Below the pieces are notes generated by a model. It had not been told where the DNA came from and searched no databases. It was given only the letters and a program-made list of their open reading frames with translations. Shown piece after piece: positions 53,961 to 62,872 of a stretch of DNA of 64,000 nt (the stretch's first letter is position 1; every line of letters starts with the position of its first letter). The DNA comes from Bradyrhizobium sp. KBS0727. GTDB taxonomy: Bacteria > Pseudomonadota > Alphaproteobacteria > Rhizobiales > Xanthobacteraceae. Location of the stretch: assembly GCF_005937885.2 (NCBI RefSeq), contig NZ_CP042176.1, positions 5,699,501 through 5,763,500 on the forward strand, given 5' to 3'. The position numbers were made by a program, and so were the translations under genes.

Positions 53961-54080
53961 CGTCATTGCGAGGAGCCAACGGGTCCGGCCTTTGGCCGGC
54001 CCGATGATAAACTCCGCGACGAAGCAATCCATTCTTCCTTGCATGGTAAGATGGATTGCTTCGCTTCGCTCGCAATGACG
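53961..54080. repeat. REP element, CATTGCGAGGAGC family (long form)
   Basis: Outer arms CGTCATTGCGAGGAGC and GCTCGCAATGACG, inner arms GAAGCAATCCAT and ATGGATTGCTTCG, with the extra block CCAACGGGTCCGGCC also seen at 10341-10462. It lies between the divergent mobB and fdhD genes. Confidence 0.8.
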
Positions 54081-54154
54081 GGACGGGCGGTATTCGCTCG
54101 ATCTCTCAAATGCTTTATATCGGCTGACAGCCATTGTCATGCTAACCTGCCGAG

Positions 54155-55045
54155 ATGATGAAAATCGACAAGGCCCCCGTCCCCCTGATCGTGCCCAACC
54201 CGGATGATCCGCGGCTGACCGAGCGCGTCACCGGGACCGACCAGACCGGCGCCACGGTCGAAATCCGGGTGCCGGTGGAACGGCCGCTGACGCTGTACCT
54301 GAACGCACAGGAAATCGTCACCATGATGACGATCGGCGACTATCCGGAGTATCTCGCGCTCGGCTATCTCCTGAACCAGAACATGCTGAAATACGACGAC
54401 GTCGTCACCGAGGTCGAATACGACGACGATCTGCAGGTGGTGGTGGTGCGCACCGAGCACCACACCAACTTCGAAGCGAAGCTGAAAAAGCGCACGCAGA
54501 CCTCGGGCTGCGCGCAGGGCACGGCGTTCGGCGACCTGCTGGAGGCCGTCGAAAGCGTGGCGCTGCCGAAAGCCGAGTTGCGCACCTCCTGGCTCTACCA
54601 GATGACGCATGCGATCAACACCATGCCTTCGCTCTATCTGGAGGCCGGTGCGATCCATGGCTGCGTACTGTGCAGGCAAGGCACGCCTGTCTGCTACACC
54701 GAGGACGTCGGCCGCCATAACGCGGTCGACAAGATCGCGGGCTGGATCTATCGCCACGGCGTCGATCCCGCCGACAAGATTCTCTACACCACCGGGCGTC
54801 TCACCTCCGAGATGGTGATCAAGACGGTGCGGATGGGGATTCCCATTCTGGTCTCGCGCTCGGGCTTCACCGCCTGGGGCGTCGAGTTGGCGCGACAGGT
54901 CGGACTGACGCTGGTCGGACGCACCAAAGGCAAGCGCTTCATTGCGCTGTCGGGCCAGGAGCGCATCGTGTTCGACCAGAACCTTGCCTTTGTCGAAGAG
55001 GAATCGGCGCGGCACAAGCGCAAGGGCGAAGACCGTGACGACTGA
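54155..55045 (+). CDS. fdhD: formate dehydrogenase sulfur carrier FdhD
   Basis: A 296-residue protein that passes sulfur from a cysteine desulfurase to the bis-MGD cofactor of formate dehydrogenase. It has [20 protein letters not shown] and [12 protein letters not shown] in the N-terminal domain, and later [15 protein letters not shown] and [20 protein letters not shown]. The conserved cysteine is C119 in [11 protein letters not shown]; the second cysteine of the E. coli CxxC is absent. Start at the first of two ATGs (54155/54158). It is divergent from mobB and overlaps mobA by 11 bases. Confidence 0.94.
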   Translation: MMKIDKAPVPLIVPNPDDPRLTERVTGTDQTGATVEIRVPVERPLTLYLNAQEIVTMMTIGDYPEYLALGYLLNQNMLKYDDVVTEVEYDDDLQVVVVRTEHHTNFEAKLKKRTQTSGCAQGTAFGDLLEAVESVALPKAELRTSWLYQMTHAINTMPSLYLEAGAIHGCVLCRQGTPVCYTEDVGRHNAVDKIAGWIYRHGVDPADKILYTTGRLTSEMVIKTVRMGIPILVSRSGFTAWGVELARQVGLTLVGRTKGKRFIALSGQERIVFDQNLAFVEEESARHKRKGEDRDD

Positions 55046-55655
55046 AATTCCTGCCGTGCTGCTCGCCGGCGGACTGGCGCGGCGGATGGGCGGCGGCGAC
55101 AAGCCGATGCGCACGATTGGCGGCCGCACCATCCTGGAGCGGGTGATCGCGCGGCTCGGGCCGCAATGCAACGGTCTCATTCTCAACGCCAATGGCGATC
55201 CCGCCCGCTTCGCGGCGTTTGGCCTGCCTGTAATCCCGGACGGCGTCGCCGATTTCCCGGGACCGCTCGCCGGCATTCTGGCCGCCCTCGACTGGGCCGC
55301 GGCCAATCGCCCGGAGGTGTCGCTGGTGCTGAGCGCCGCCGGCGATTGTCCGTTCCTGCCGCGCGATCTGGTGTCGCGGCTCCATGGCGCGCTGACGTCG
55401 GAGAATGCAGAACTCGCGGTCGCCGCGTCCGACGGACAGTCCCATCCGGTGATCGGATTGTGGAGCGTGCGTCTACGCGAACAACTCCGCCACGCGCTGG
55501 TGGTCGAGGATGTCAGAAAGATCGACCGCTGGACCGCGCGCTACAGGTTGGCCACCGTGACATGGCCGGTTACGCCGCTCGACCCGTTCTTCAACGCCAA
55601 CACCATGGACGACATCGCCGAAGCCGAGCGGCTGGCGGCGCTGGACGGCGGCTGA
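55035..55655 (+). CDS. mobA: molybdenum cofactor guanylyltransferase MobA
   Basis: A 206-residue nucleotidyltransferase that joins GMP to Mo-molybdopterin. N-terminal [20 protein letters not shown] binds GTP; further blocks are [26 protein letters not shown] and [12 protein letters not shown]. The GTG at 55035 is the likely start: it overlaps the fdhD stop by 11 bases. The open frame upstream lies inside fdhD. FdhD and MobA together finish and sulfurate the cofactor for formate dehydrogenase. Confidence 0.93.
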   Translation: MTTEIPAVLLAGGLARRMGGGDKPMRTIGGRTILERVIARLGPQCNGLILNANGDPARFAAFGLPVIPDGVADFPGPLAGILAALDWAAANRPEVSLVLSAAGDCPFLPRDLVSRLHGALTSENAELAVAASDGQSHPVIGLWSVRLREQLRHALVVEDVRKIDRWTARYRLATVTWPVTPLDPFFNANTMDDIAEAERLAALDGG

Positions 55656-55708
55656 CACGGGCTTCGATTTCTTCAACCACTTCCGGAACGCAGCGATCGC
55701 AAGCTAAT

Positions 55709-56557
55709 TCAGTTCGCTGTCAATTCGTCGAACAGCCCGCGCATCCAGTCGATCACGGCGCGCGATGCGGGGTTGCGCTTGAGATGATTTTGCACGAGAA
55801 GCCACACCTCGAGCCGCCGCGGCAGCAACGTCGCGCGAAGGCCTCGATCGGCCAGCAACGAGCCGCAAACATGCTCGGGCAATATCCCGATCGCCCGATG
55901 CGACTGCACCAGCTGGCGTATCACGCGAAGGTTGTCCGTCACGCAGCGGCTTCGCGCCTTGAGGCCCTGGGCTTTTAGAAACGCCATCTCCGCTGTGTTG
56001 TCGAGTTCATCAGGGTATCCGCAGACCACCGGTTCCTCGCCGGCCTCGATCGTCTCCCGCGGTTCGAACAGATAGAGGCGGACGTCCGCGAGCTTCGTAA
56101 TCGTGAAATTGCCCTTCTCCGGCTTGCGTAACCGCACCGCCAGGTCGGCCTCCCAGCGCGCAAAATTGACGTTCTGTCCGGAGGTCAGGAGCTGCAGCGT
56201 CAGACCGGGATTGCGGACCAGAAATTCCGCCGACTTCGGCGCCAGAATTTCCTCGGCCAGCGAATTGGTGGTGGCAAGGCGGATGCGTCCGGCAACGCCA
56301 CGCGCCGCGTTTCCGAGTGCGCCGATCTCGGCAACGTGCCGGGCGATCTCCTGAACATGATCGAGAATCTGTTCGCAATGCGCCGTCGGCTTCCGCACGC
56401 CGTCGGTCGCCGTAAACAAGGCCACGCCTAGCGTCTTTTGCAGGCGCGCCAGCCGCCTCGAAATCGTGGTTTCGTCCATGCCGAGCCGAATGCCGGCACC
56501 GGCGAAAGTGCCGCTGTCCCGGATGGCGGCAATGATGCGCAGGTCGTCCCAATCCAT
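55709..56557 (-). CDS. LysR-family transcriptional regulator
   Basis: A 282-residue LysR-type regulator. The N-terminal helix-turn-helix is in DDLRIIAAIRDSGTFAGAGI then RLGMDETTISRRLARLQKTL. The effector domain follows (RIRLATTNSLAEEILAPKSA, FLVRNPGLTLQLL). The family usually acts on a neighbouring divergent gene; here the next gene, starting 234 bases to the right, encodes an 83-residue protein. Target and effector unknown. Confidence 0.92.
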   Translation of the reverse strand: MDWDDLRIIAAIRDSGTFAGAGIRLGMDETTISRRLARLQKTLGVALFTATDGVRKPTAHCEQILDHVQEIARHVAEIGALGNAARGVAGRIRLATTNSLAEEILAPKSAEFLVRNPGLTLQLLTSGQNVNFARWEADLAVRLRKPEKGNFTITKLADVRLYLFEPRETIEAGEEPVVCGYPDELDNTAEMAFLKAQGLKARSRCVTDNLRVIRQLVQSHRAIGILPEHVCGSLLADRGLRATLLPRRLEVWLLVQNHLKRNPASRAVIDWMRGLFDELTAN

Positions 56558-56790
56558 CGCAGCGGATTATCACATCCGGCGGCTACCTGCAAAATCGCAG
56601 CGATTGGTCTCAACTTTCCTGCATAACTACCAGCAACCTGCCCAAGCCCGAGGATTTTCCAGCCGAATTCGGCGGCTCCGGCGAGGCGATGGCGGAATGA
56701 CCTTGCGGCGGGCGGCCCCTTGAACCCGGTCGCCGCCCGCAGCGACTACTGCACGCCGCCCGGGTCACGGGCGGAAATCGAGAATTCCAG

Positions 56791-57042
56791 ATGATCGACT
56801 TCCTGTGGGGCGCTCTGGCCTTCATTTTCCGGGCGATTAATTTCGTCCTGGACATCGCGGTAGGTATTTCGCGAATGCAGCGGCTTGCCCGGCTGTTCAC
56901 CGGCAGCGATGCGATCGTCGAGGTGCCGTCGGAGCCAAAGGCCCTGCCAGCGGCGGCGCAACGTGCGCTCGCCGAGGCCGAGCAGCGGCGTCACGACGGC
57001 GCTGACTTCATCGACAAATATGTCCGCCCATCCTGCAAATAG
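56791..57042 (+). CDS. small hypothetical protein with N-terminal hydrophobic segment
   Basis: An 83-residue protein. MIDFLWGALAFIFRAINFVL and DIAVGISRMQRL form a hydrophobic, possibly membrane-associated N-terminus; the C-terminal part ALPAAAQRALAEAEQRRHDG is a soluble helix. The ribosome site before the ATG is weak (GAG). It ends nine bases before the convergent monooxygenase gene. I know no family name. Confidence 0.6.
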   Translation: MIDFLWGALAFIFRAINFVLDIAVGISRMQRLARLFTGSDAIVEVPSEPKALPAAAQRALAEAEQRRHDGADFIDKYVRPSCK

Positions 57043-57051
57043 CCGGACGAC

Positions 57052-58182
57052 TCAAGCCGCCAGCGGAACGTTCCACGCATCGTAGCCATAGACCCCGTCG
57101 GCATTGGTTTGTCCGCTGAGCCATTTGTTGGCACGCGAAGTCTGCTGGACCAGTTCCGTCCGCTCCTTTCGGGTCGCCTCGAAGCGGCGGAGCGCGTTGG
57201 CGACGCCGTCGCGTTCCACACCGTCGAGGCAGCGCGACAGCACCGCGGCATCCTCGATCGCCATCGCCGCACCCTGTGCCATATAGGGCGTCATCGGATG
57301 GCAGGCGTCGCCGAGCAGCGTCACGTTGCGATCCGTCCAGCGCGCCAGCGACTCGCGATCGACGATCGCCCATTTGTGCACATCTGGACACGCGGCCAGC
57401 ACCTGTTCGACCTGGCGGTCGAAACCGGCAAACGCCTTGCGCAATTCCCTGACGTCGCCCTTCGCCGACCACGACTCGATGCGAAACTCCGGCTCCGGCT
57501 GGCTGGTGACGAGGTAGATCTCGCTACGGTCCGGCTTGACGTAGTAGATGACGATGTGGCGGTCCTCGCCCCACCATTTGGTGCAGTCGTCGATTTTATC
57601 TCCGCCCAGGAGTGCTGCGGGATAGGTCGTCCGGTAGGCGATACGGCCGGTGAAATTCACCGGCGAGGCGCCGAACAGGATATCGCGCACGATCGAATGA
57701 ACGCCGTCCGCGCCGATCACGGCATCAACGGTCGTCGTTGCGCCGTTGGCGAATGTCAGTTGCACGCCATCGCCGGTCTCGTCCAGCCCGGCCAGCTTGT
57801 GGCTGAGCTTGACGCATTCGTCAGGCACGGCGCTCGCCAGCGCCGCATGCAGGTCGCCGCGATGCGCCAGCAGATAGGGCGCGCCGTACTTCTGTTCGGC
57901 GCTCTCACCAAAAATCATGTCGAACTTGATTTCACCGGTGCGCCGGTCGCGGTTGTTCCAGGAGCGCGGATAGAACGATTGCCCGCGAAGTTTTTGTTCC
58001 AGCCCCAGCCCGCGCAACACTTGCATGGCATTGCAGCCGATCTGGATGCCGGCGCCGAGCCGCGCGAATTGCGTCGCCTGTTCGTAGACGGTGACGTCGA
58101 TGCCCACCCGCCGCAGCGCCGCGGCGGCGGCTAGCCCGCCCATGCCGGCGCCGGCAATCGCAATCGACAGAGGTCTTGCCAT
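57052..58182 (-). CDS. FAD-dependent aromatic hydroxylase, NicC-like
   Basis: A 376-residue class A flavoprotein monooxygenase. FAD/NADH motifs: AIAGAGMGGLAAAAALRRVG, the DG motif VIGADGVHSIVRD, and the GD motif VTLLGDACHPMTPYMAQGAA. KWWGEDRHIVIYYVK and the C-terminal VYGYDAWNVPL closely resemble 6-hydroxynicotinate 3-monooxygenase (NicC) of Pseudomonas, from memory. A salicylate-type hydroxylase is the alternative. The ATG at 58182 is used; the frame to 58251 has no support. It is the third gene of a leftward operon behind two MoeA paralogues, with 31 bases between. Confidence 0.88.
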   Translation of the reverse strand: MARPLSIAIAGAGMGGLAAAAALRRVGIDVTVYEQATQFARLGAGIQIGCNAMQVLRGLGLEQKLRGQSFYPRSWNNRDRRTGEIKFDMIFGESAEQKYGAPYLLAHRGDLHAALASAVPDECVKLSHKLAGLDETGDGVQLTFANGATTTVDAVIGADGVHSIVRDILFGASPVNFTGRIAYRTTYPAALLGGDKIDDCTKWWGEDRHIVIYYVKPDRSEIYLVTSQPEPEFRIESWSAKGDVRELRKAFAGFDRQVEQVLAACPDVHKWAIVDRESLARWTDRNVTLLGDACHPMTPYMAQGAAMAIEDAAVLSRCLDGVERDGVANALRRFEATRKERTELVQQTSRANKWLSGQTNADGVYGYDAWNVPLAA

Positions 58183-58213
58183 TACCGTCCCCCCGCGCAA
58201 ATCTTTTTTCTTT

Positions 58214-60175
58214 TTAAGCCGGCCGAAACCCCGCCTGCTCCAGCGCCGCACGGCCTTCGTGCGACACCAGCGCGTCGAGGAAGGCCTGCATGGCCGGCCG
58301 CTGCTTGCGCGCCTTCACCAGCGCGAAATCATAATGCTCTTCGGCAAAGGGAATGAAACCCAGGTTTGATGCATGCGCCACCGGCGCAATGGTCATGCCC
58401 CAGTCGGCGCGGTGCTGCGCCACGGCAGCCGCAACCGCATTATGCGAGCGCGGCTGATTCCAGTAACCGTCCGGCGTCGCACCGCCCAGCAGGCGGTCGA
58501 TCAAGATTCGCGTGCCGGCGCCCTGGTTGCGGTTGACCATGATGCAGGCGGGATCGGCGAGCGCGGCGCGCACTGCGTGCTCGGCACTCAAGCTTTCGAA
58601 GCGCCGATCGCCCTTTCTGAACACGATGCCCTGCATCCGCCGCCAGCCCGGCACAAGCTCCAGCCCTTCGGCCAGATAGGGCGTGTTGTAGGTCTCGGTC
58701 TTCTCGTCGAACAGATGGATCGGCGCGAAATCGCATTCGCCGCGCTTGGCCGCCGCGAGGCCACCAAGACTGCCGACCGCGATCGAACGCACGATGAGCC
58801 CGGCGCGCGCCAGCGGCGCCGTGACCAGATCGAGCCCGGTGCAATGGCTGCCGACAATCACCAGATCAGGCACCCGCACATGCGGCGTAAACAGCGTCAC
58901 CTCGGCCTGCGTGCCGGCCGGCAACTGCTCGGCCAGCGCATCGATGCGCAGGAAACCGTCGGCTTGCGCAAACGACGTGATGGCGCCGGAGCCCTTGCCG
59001 GTGGGATAGGCGATCAGCCCGTCTGCACCCTCGACCAGCGACACCATGACGAATTCGGTCCGACCGAGTTCGGAGGCGATCCGCACCGGGATTTTGGCGC
59101 TGACCTTGGCATCTGAACGCGGCGGCAGGCCCGCCATCCGCCGCAGCACCGGCACGATCATGTCGTGAAAGGTAAACATCGCCGAGGTCGGAAATCCCGG
59201 CAGAATGATCACAGGCTTGCCGTCGCAGACCGCGAGACACAACGGCTTGCCGGGCTTCAGCGCGACGCCGTGGGCGATGATACCCGGCCTGCCGAGCCGG
59301 CCGATGATGCGGTGGGAGACATCGCCCGCGCCTTTCGAGGTGCCACCCGACAGCACCAGCATGTCGCAGGTTTCGAGCGCATCGCGCATCGCGGCTTCGA
59401 GCAGCGCTTCGTCATCGGCGATCGCGCCGAGGAAGCGAGCCTCGCCGCCGTTCTCGGTGATCGCGGCGGTGACGATCGCGCCGTTGGTGTCGTAGATCGC
59501 GGCCGGTCTCAAGGGTTGGCCGGGCTGCACCAGTTCGTCGCCAGTGGAGAGGATCGCGACACGCGGCCGGCGCGCGACGGCGACCTGCGCGATGCCGCAG
59601 GCCGCCAGCATGCCGATCTCGCGCGAGCCGATGATGGTGCCGGCGCGCAGCAGCGCCTCGCCGCGCGCGATGTCGGAGCCGGCATAGGACACGAATTGCC
59701 CGGGCGAGGCCGCGCGGCGGATCTCGATGGCGCGCGGGCCTGCCGGCTGGGTGTGTTCGACCATCACGATGGCATCGGCCCCGCGCGGCAGCGGGCCGCC
59801 GGTTGCGATGGAAGTCGCCGTCCCCGACAGCACCGGCCGCATGGGCGCAACGCCGCAGGCGATCACCTCATCGTTCAGCATCATCCGCACCGGTGACGCT
59901 TCGCCGGCTGACGCCAGATCGGCGGAACGCACCGCGAAGCCGTCGACATTGGAGCGGTCGAACGGTGGCACGTCGATCGGCGCCACCACGTCTTCGGCGA
60001 GCGCACAGCCGAGCGCTTCTGCAAACGGGCGGGTCTCGCACGGCACGGCACGCGGAAACAGCGCTGCTTCGAACCGCGCCAGCGCATCTTCACGCGACAG
60101 AATGGTCAGGAACTGGTCCTGATCGGCGCTATTCGGATTTTTCGCAGGATTTTTCGGCAGCGGCGTCTTGCTCAT
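58214..60175 (-). CDS. MoeA-type protein fused to a periplasmic-binding-protein-like domain
   Basis: A 653-residue fusion. Residues ~20-430 are MoeA: FDRSNVDGFAVRSADLAS with the catalytic aspartate, LPRGADAIVMVEHTQ, ILSTGDELVQPGQPL, LSGGTSKGAGDVSHR and LPGFPTSAMFTFHD. Residues ~440-653 are a LysR-effector/periplasmic-binding-like domain (VIVGSHCTGLDLVTAPLARA, NRNQGAGTRILIDRLLGG). Such fusions are known in archaea and some bacteria and may bind molybdate, tungstate or the cofactor. It starts 13 bases after the MoeA-like gene. The ATG at 60175 (MSKTPLPKN) is preferred to the frame reaching 60301. Confidence 0.9.
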   Translation of the reverse strand: MSKTPLPKNPAKNPNSADQDQFLTILSREDALARFEAALFPRAVPCETRPFAEALGCALAEDVVAPIDVPPFDRSNVDGFAVRSADLASAGEASPVRMMLNDEVIACGVAPMRPVLSGTATSIATGGPLPRGADAIVMVEHTQPAGPRAIEIRRAASPGQFVSYAGSDIARGEALLRAGTIIGSREIGMLAACGIAQVAVARRPRVAILSTGDELVQPGQPLRPAAIYDTNGAIVTAAITENGGEARFLGAIADDEALLEAAMRDALETCDMLVLSGGTSKGAGDVSHRIIGRLGRPGIIAHGVALKPGKPLCLAVCDGKPVIILPGFPTSAMFTFHDMIVPVLRRMAGLPPRSDAKVSAKIPVRIASELGRTEFVMVSLVEGADGLIAYPTGKGSGAITSFAQADGFLRIDALAEQLPAGTQAEVTLFTPHVRVPDLVIVGSHCTGLDLVTAPLARAGLIVRSIAVGSLGGLAAAKRGECDFAPIHLFDEKTETYNTPYLAEGLELVPGWRRMQGIVFRKGDRRFESLSAEHAVRAALADPACIMVNRNQGAGTRILIDRLLGGATPDGYWNQPRSHNAVAAAVAQHRADWGMTIAPVAHASNLGFIPFAEEHYDFALVKARKQRPAMQAFLDALVSHEGRAALEQAGFRPA

Positions 60176-60188
60176 GCGGGAAGTCCTA

Positions 60189-61301
60189 TCACTCCCGCAA
60201 GATATAGGCATCGACATCAGCGCCCGCAGCAAACCCCTCCGAGCCATCAGGCACGACGAGCCAGGCTTCAGCCCGGGCGATCGCATCGAGCGACAATTCA
60301 CCGGCCGCCAGCGTGACCCAGGCGCCCTCCCTTCGTTCCAGCAGCGCGATCTCGGCGATGCCGACGAGCGATGCGATCTTGCGCGCCAGCGGCAAATTCA
60401 GCGTCTTGCGCGGCCGGCGGCCCGACAGACGATCGAGCACGGGCATCGCCAGCGTCCACCACGCCGCGAACGCCTGATCCGGCGCGCCCGGCAGCACGAC
60501 CACGGGCGTGTTATCGATGCGGCCGACCGCCGCGGTGCGGCCGGGCTGCAGCGCAATGCCATGCGCGAGCACCTTGCCGCCTTCGGCCAACGCCGTCACG
60601 GTCGCGTCGGTGCGACCGACGCCGGAGCCGCCGACGATCAGCAGCAGGTCGCAGGCGCCGGTGTCGATGGCGACAGCGATCGATGCGGCATCGCGCGCCG
60701 CTGCCGTGAGCGAAACAATGTCAGCGCCCGCGGTCCGCGCACTCTCCGCGGTCCAATCGGCCGTCACCGTGCCGCCGGGCACATTGACGATACGGACGCG
60801 CGGACGCCGCACCTTCAGCCGCGTGATCCCCGCAGCACGCGCGATCAAGAGATCGCAGGCAACGACGCGCCGCCCGGACCCGACGACATTGCTTCCCGCG
60901 GCAATATCGCCGCCGGCGCGACGCACCCCCTGCCCCGGAATGGCTTCCGCCACAACCTGCGCAACAAGGCCCGAGACATCCACGGAATCGGAATCCAGCA
61001 CGCAGTCACAGCCGCCGGGGATCGCCTCGCCGGCCTCGACCCAGACCGGCGCCGCGGCCAATGGCACAGGCGAATAGGAGGACGCGCCGACGAGATCGCG
61101 GGCGCGCAGCGCAAAGCCGTCGGCGGCCGCGATGTCGTGCGTCGGGTACGCGGCGAGCGGCGGCGTTTCGGCCGCAATGCAGCGCAGCGCTTCATCCAGC
61201 GGAAGCGCGACCGGCGGGACCGGTCCCAGCCCGTCCAGCAACGCATTCAGCGCCGCATCGAGCGGGGTCAGCGAAGCCGGCAGGCGCTGGATCGGGGTCA
61301 T
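60189..61301 (-). CDS. divergent MoeA-like protein
   Basis: A 370-residue MoeA homologue that has drifted. The N-terminal catalytic block is still recognisable (YPTHDIAAADGFALRARDLV), and VGGSGVGRTDATV and LPGAPDQAFAAW correspond to later motifs. The STGDEL block is lost, reading instead RIVNVPGGTVTADWT. It may work as a partner of the MoeA-PBP protein rather than as an independent enzyme. The ATG at 61301 is used. First gene of the leftward three-gene operon, divergent from the ABC solute-binding protein. Confidence 0.85.
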   Translation of the reverse strand: MTPIQRLPASLTPLDAALNALLDGLGPVPPVALPLDEALRCIAAETPPLAAYPTHDIAAADGFALRARDLVGASSYSPVPLAAAPVWVEAGEAIPGGCDCVLDSDSVDVSGLVAQVVAEAIPGQGVRRAGGDIAAGSNVVGSGRRVVACDLLIARAAGITRLKVRRPRVRIVNVPGGTVTADWTAESARTAGADIVSLTAAARDAASIAVAIDTGACDLLLIVGGSGVGRTDATVTALAEGGKVLAHGIALQPGRTAAVGRIDNTPVVVLPGAPDQAFAAWWTLAMPVLDRLSGRRPRKTLNLPLARKIASLVGIAEIALLERREGAWVTLAAGELSLDAIARAEAWLVVPDGSEGFAAGADVDAYILRE

Positions 61302-61484
61302 CGCCCGCCTATGCCCTGAATCGCGCCGGAAATAAATAGAACCGGATGCCGGCCGCCGCCGTCTCATCCATCCGGCCAAGTTGACGCGGGCTTTCGAATA
61401 GTTGCAAATGGGACCAATCGGCGCCTTTTGAGCCGCCGAAACCAGCACTTGCGGCCAATGCGCCGTGCTCAGGGAGAAGACAGG

Positions 61485-62708
61485 ATGTTCGCGGGGAACC
61501 ACTCCAGGAATCTATCAAGGCTTGGTGCGCTTGCGGTCGCGATGCTGGCATCGACGGCCGCCTTCGCGCAAGTTTCGGACGATCTGGTCAAGATCGGCGT
61601 GCTCACCGACATGAACGGCCCGGCATCGACGCCGACCGGCCAGGGCTCGGTGACAGCAGCGCAAATGGCGGTCGACGATTTCGGCGGCAAGGTTTTGGGC
61701 AAGCCTATCAGCGTCATCGTCGGCGACCATCAGTTGAAGCCGGATATCGGCGGCGCCATCGCGCGGCGCTGGTACGATATCGACCAGGTCGACCTGATCG
61801 TGGACGTGCCGGTGTCGGCGGTCGGCCTCGCCGTGCAGAACGTCGCCAACGAGAAGAAGAAGCTGTTCATCACCCACTCCACCGGCACCGCGGATTTCCA
61901 CGGCAAGTTCTGTTCGCCTTACGCGATGCAGTGGGTGTTCGACACCCGCGCGCTCGCGGTCGGCACCGCGCAGGCCGTGGTCAAGCGTGGCGGCGACAGC
62001 TGGTTCTTCATCACCGACGATTATGCATTCGGTCATTCGCTCGAGCGCGACGCCTCGACCGTGATCACCGCCAACGGCGGCAAGGTGCTGGGCTCGGTGA
62101 AGCCGCCGCTCGCCACGCCCGACCTGTCGTCCTTCGTGCTGCAGGCGCAGGCGTCCAAGGCCAAGATCATCGGCATCGCCGCCGGCCCGCCAAACAACAT
62201 GAACGAGATCAAGACCGGTTCCGAATTCGGCGTGTTCAAGGGCGGGCAGCAGATGGCCGCGCTGCTGGCGCTGATCACCGACATTCATTCGCTGGGACTG
62301 CCGGCTGCGCAAGGCCTGTTGCTGACCACGTCGTTCTACTGGGACATGGACGACAAGACCCGCGAATGGTCGAAGCGCTACTTCGCCAAGATGAACCGGA
62401 TGCCGACGATGTGGCAGGCCGGCGTCTATTCTTCCGTGACGAGCTATCTCAACGCCGTCAAGGATGCGGGCACCGACGAGCCGCTCAAGGTGGCGGCCAA
62501 GATGCGCGAAAAGCCGATCGAGGATTTCTTTTCCCGCAACGGCAAGCTGCGCGAGGACAACCTGATGGTCCATGACCTGATGCTGGTTCAGGTCAAGACG
62601 CCGGAAGAGTCCAAATATCCGTGGGACTACTACAAGATCCTCGCCAAGATCTCCGGCGAGGAAGCATTCGGCCCGATCGATCCGGCCTGCGCGATGGCGA
62701 AGAAATGA
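61485..62708 (+). CDS. ABC-type branched-chain amino acid/aromatic solute-binding protein
   Basis: A 407-residue periplasmic binding protein of the LivK/Peripla_BP_6 type. A signal peptide (LGALAVAMLASTAAFA, cleavage after AFA) is followed by VKIGVLTDMNGPASTPTGQG and DNLMVHDLMLVQVKTPEE; WQAGVYSSVTSYLNAVKDAG is also typical. In alphaproteobacteria such proteins often carry aromatic acids and other carboxylates. No permease or ATPase gene is nearby. AGGGAG lies eight bases before the ATG at 61485. Divergent from the MoeA-like operon. Confidence 0.92.
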   Translation: MFAGNHSRNLSRLGALAVAMLASTAAFAQVSDDLVKIGVLTDMNGPASTPTGQGSVTAAQMAVDDFGGKVLGKPISVIVGDHQLKPDIGGAIARRWYDIDQVDLIVDVPVSAVGLAVQNVANEKKKLFITHSTGTADFHGKFCSPYAMQWVFDTRALAVGTAQAVVKRGGDSWFFITDDYAFGHSLERDASTVITANGGKVLGSVKPPLATPDLSSFVLQAQASKAKIIGIAAGPPNNMNEIKTGSEFGVFKGGQQMAALLALITDIHSLGLPAAQGLLLTTSFYWDMDDKTREWSKRYFAKMNRMPTMWQAGVYSSVTSYLNAVKDAGTDEPLKVAAKMREKPIEDFFSRNGKLREDNLMVHDLMLVQVKTPEESKYPWDYYKILAKISGEEAFGPIDPACAMAKK

Positions 62709-62841
62709 CTGCGTAGCAGTCATTCCGGGGCGATGCGTAGCATCGAACCTCAGGGTGCAATTGCACCCCGGGGAATCTCGAGATTCCCCGATGCGCAATT
62801 GCGCATCTGAGGTCTGGTCCTTCGGACCATCCCGGAATGAC
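62706..62841. repeat. composite palindromic repeat between convergent genes
   Basis: The stop codon of the upstream gene lies inside a perfect stem ATGACTGC-GTA-GCAGTCAT (62706-62724). The outer arms GTCATTCCGGG (62720) and CCCGGAATGAC (to 62841) enclose a row of short palindromes: GATGCGTAGCATC, GGGTGCAATTGCACCC, GGGGAATCTCGAGATTCCCC, GATGCGCAATTGCGCATC and GGTCCTTCGGACC. This modular type is common between genes in Bradyrhizobium relatives (recalled) and probably serves as a two-way terminator here. Confidence 0.75.
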
Positions 62842-62872
62842 ATCGTCCTGAGGCGAAAGCCTCAGAACGAAG

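Noticed and set aside
53931-54140. Extended N-terminus for MobB
   Set aside because: The added residues translate the REP element at 53961-54080.
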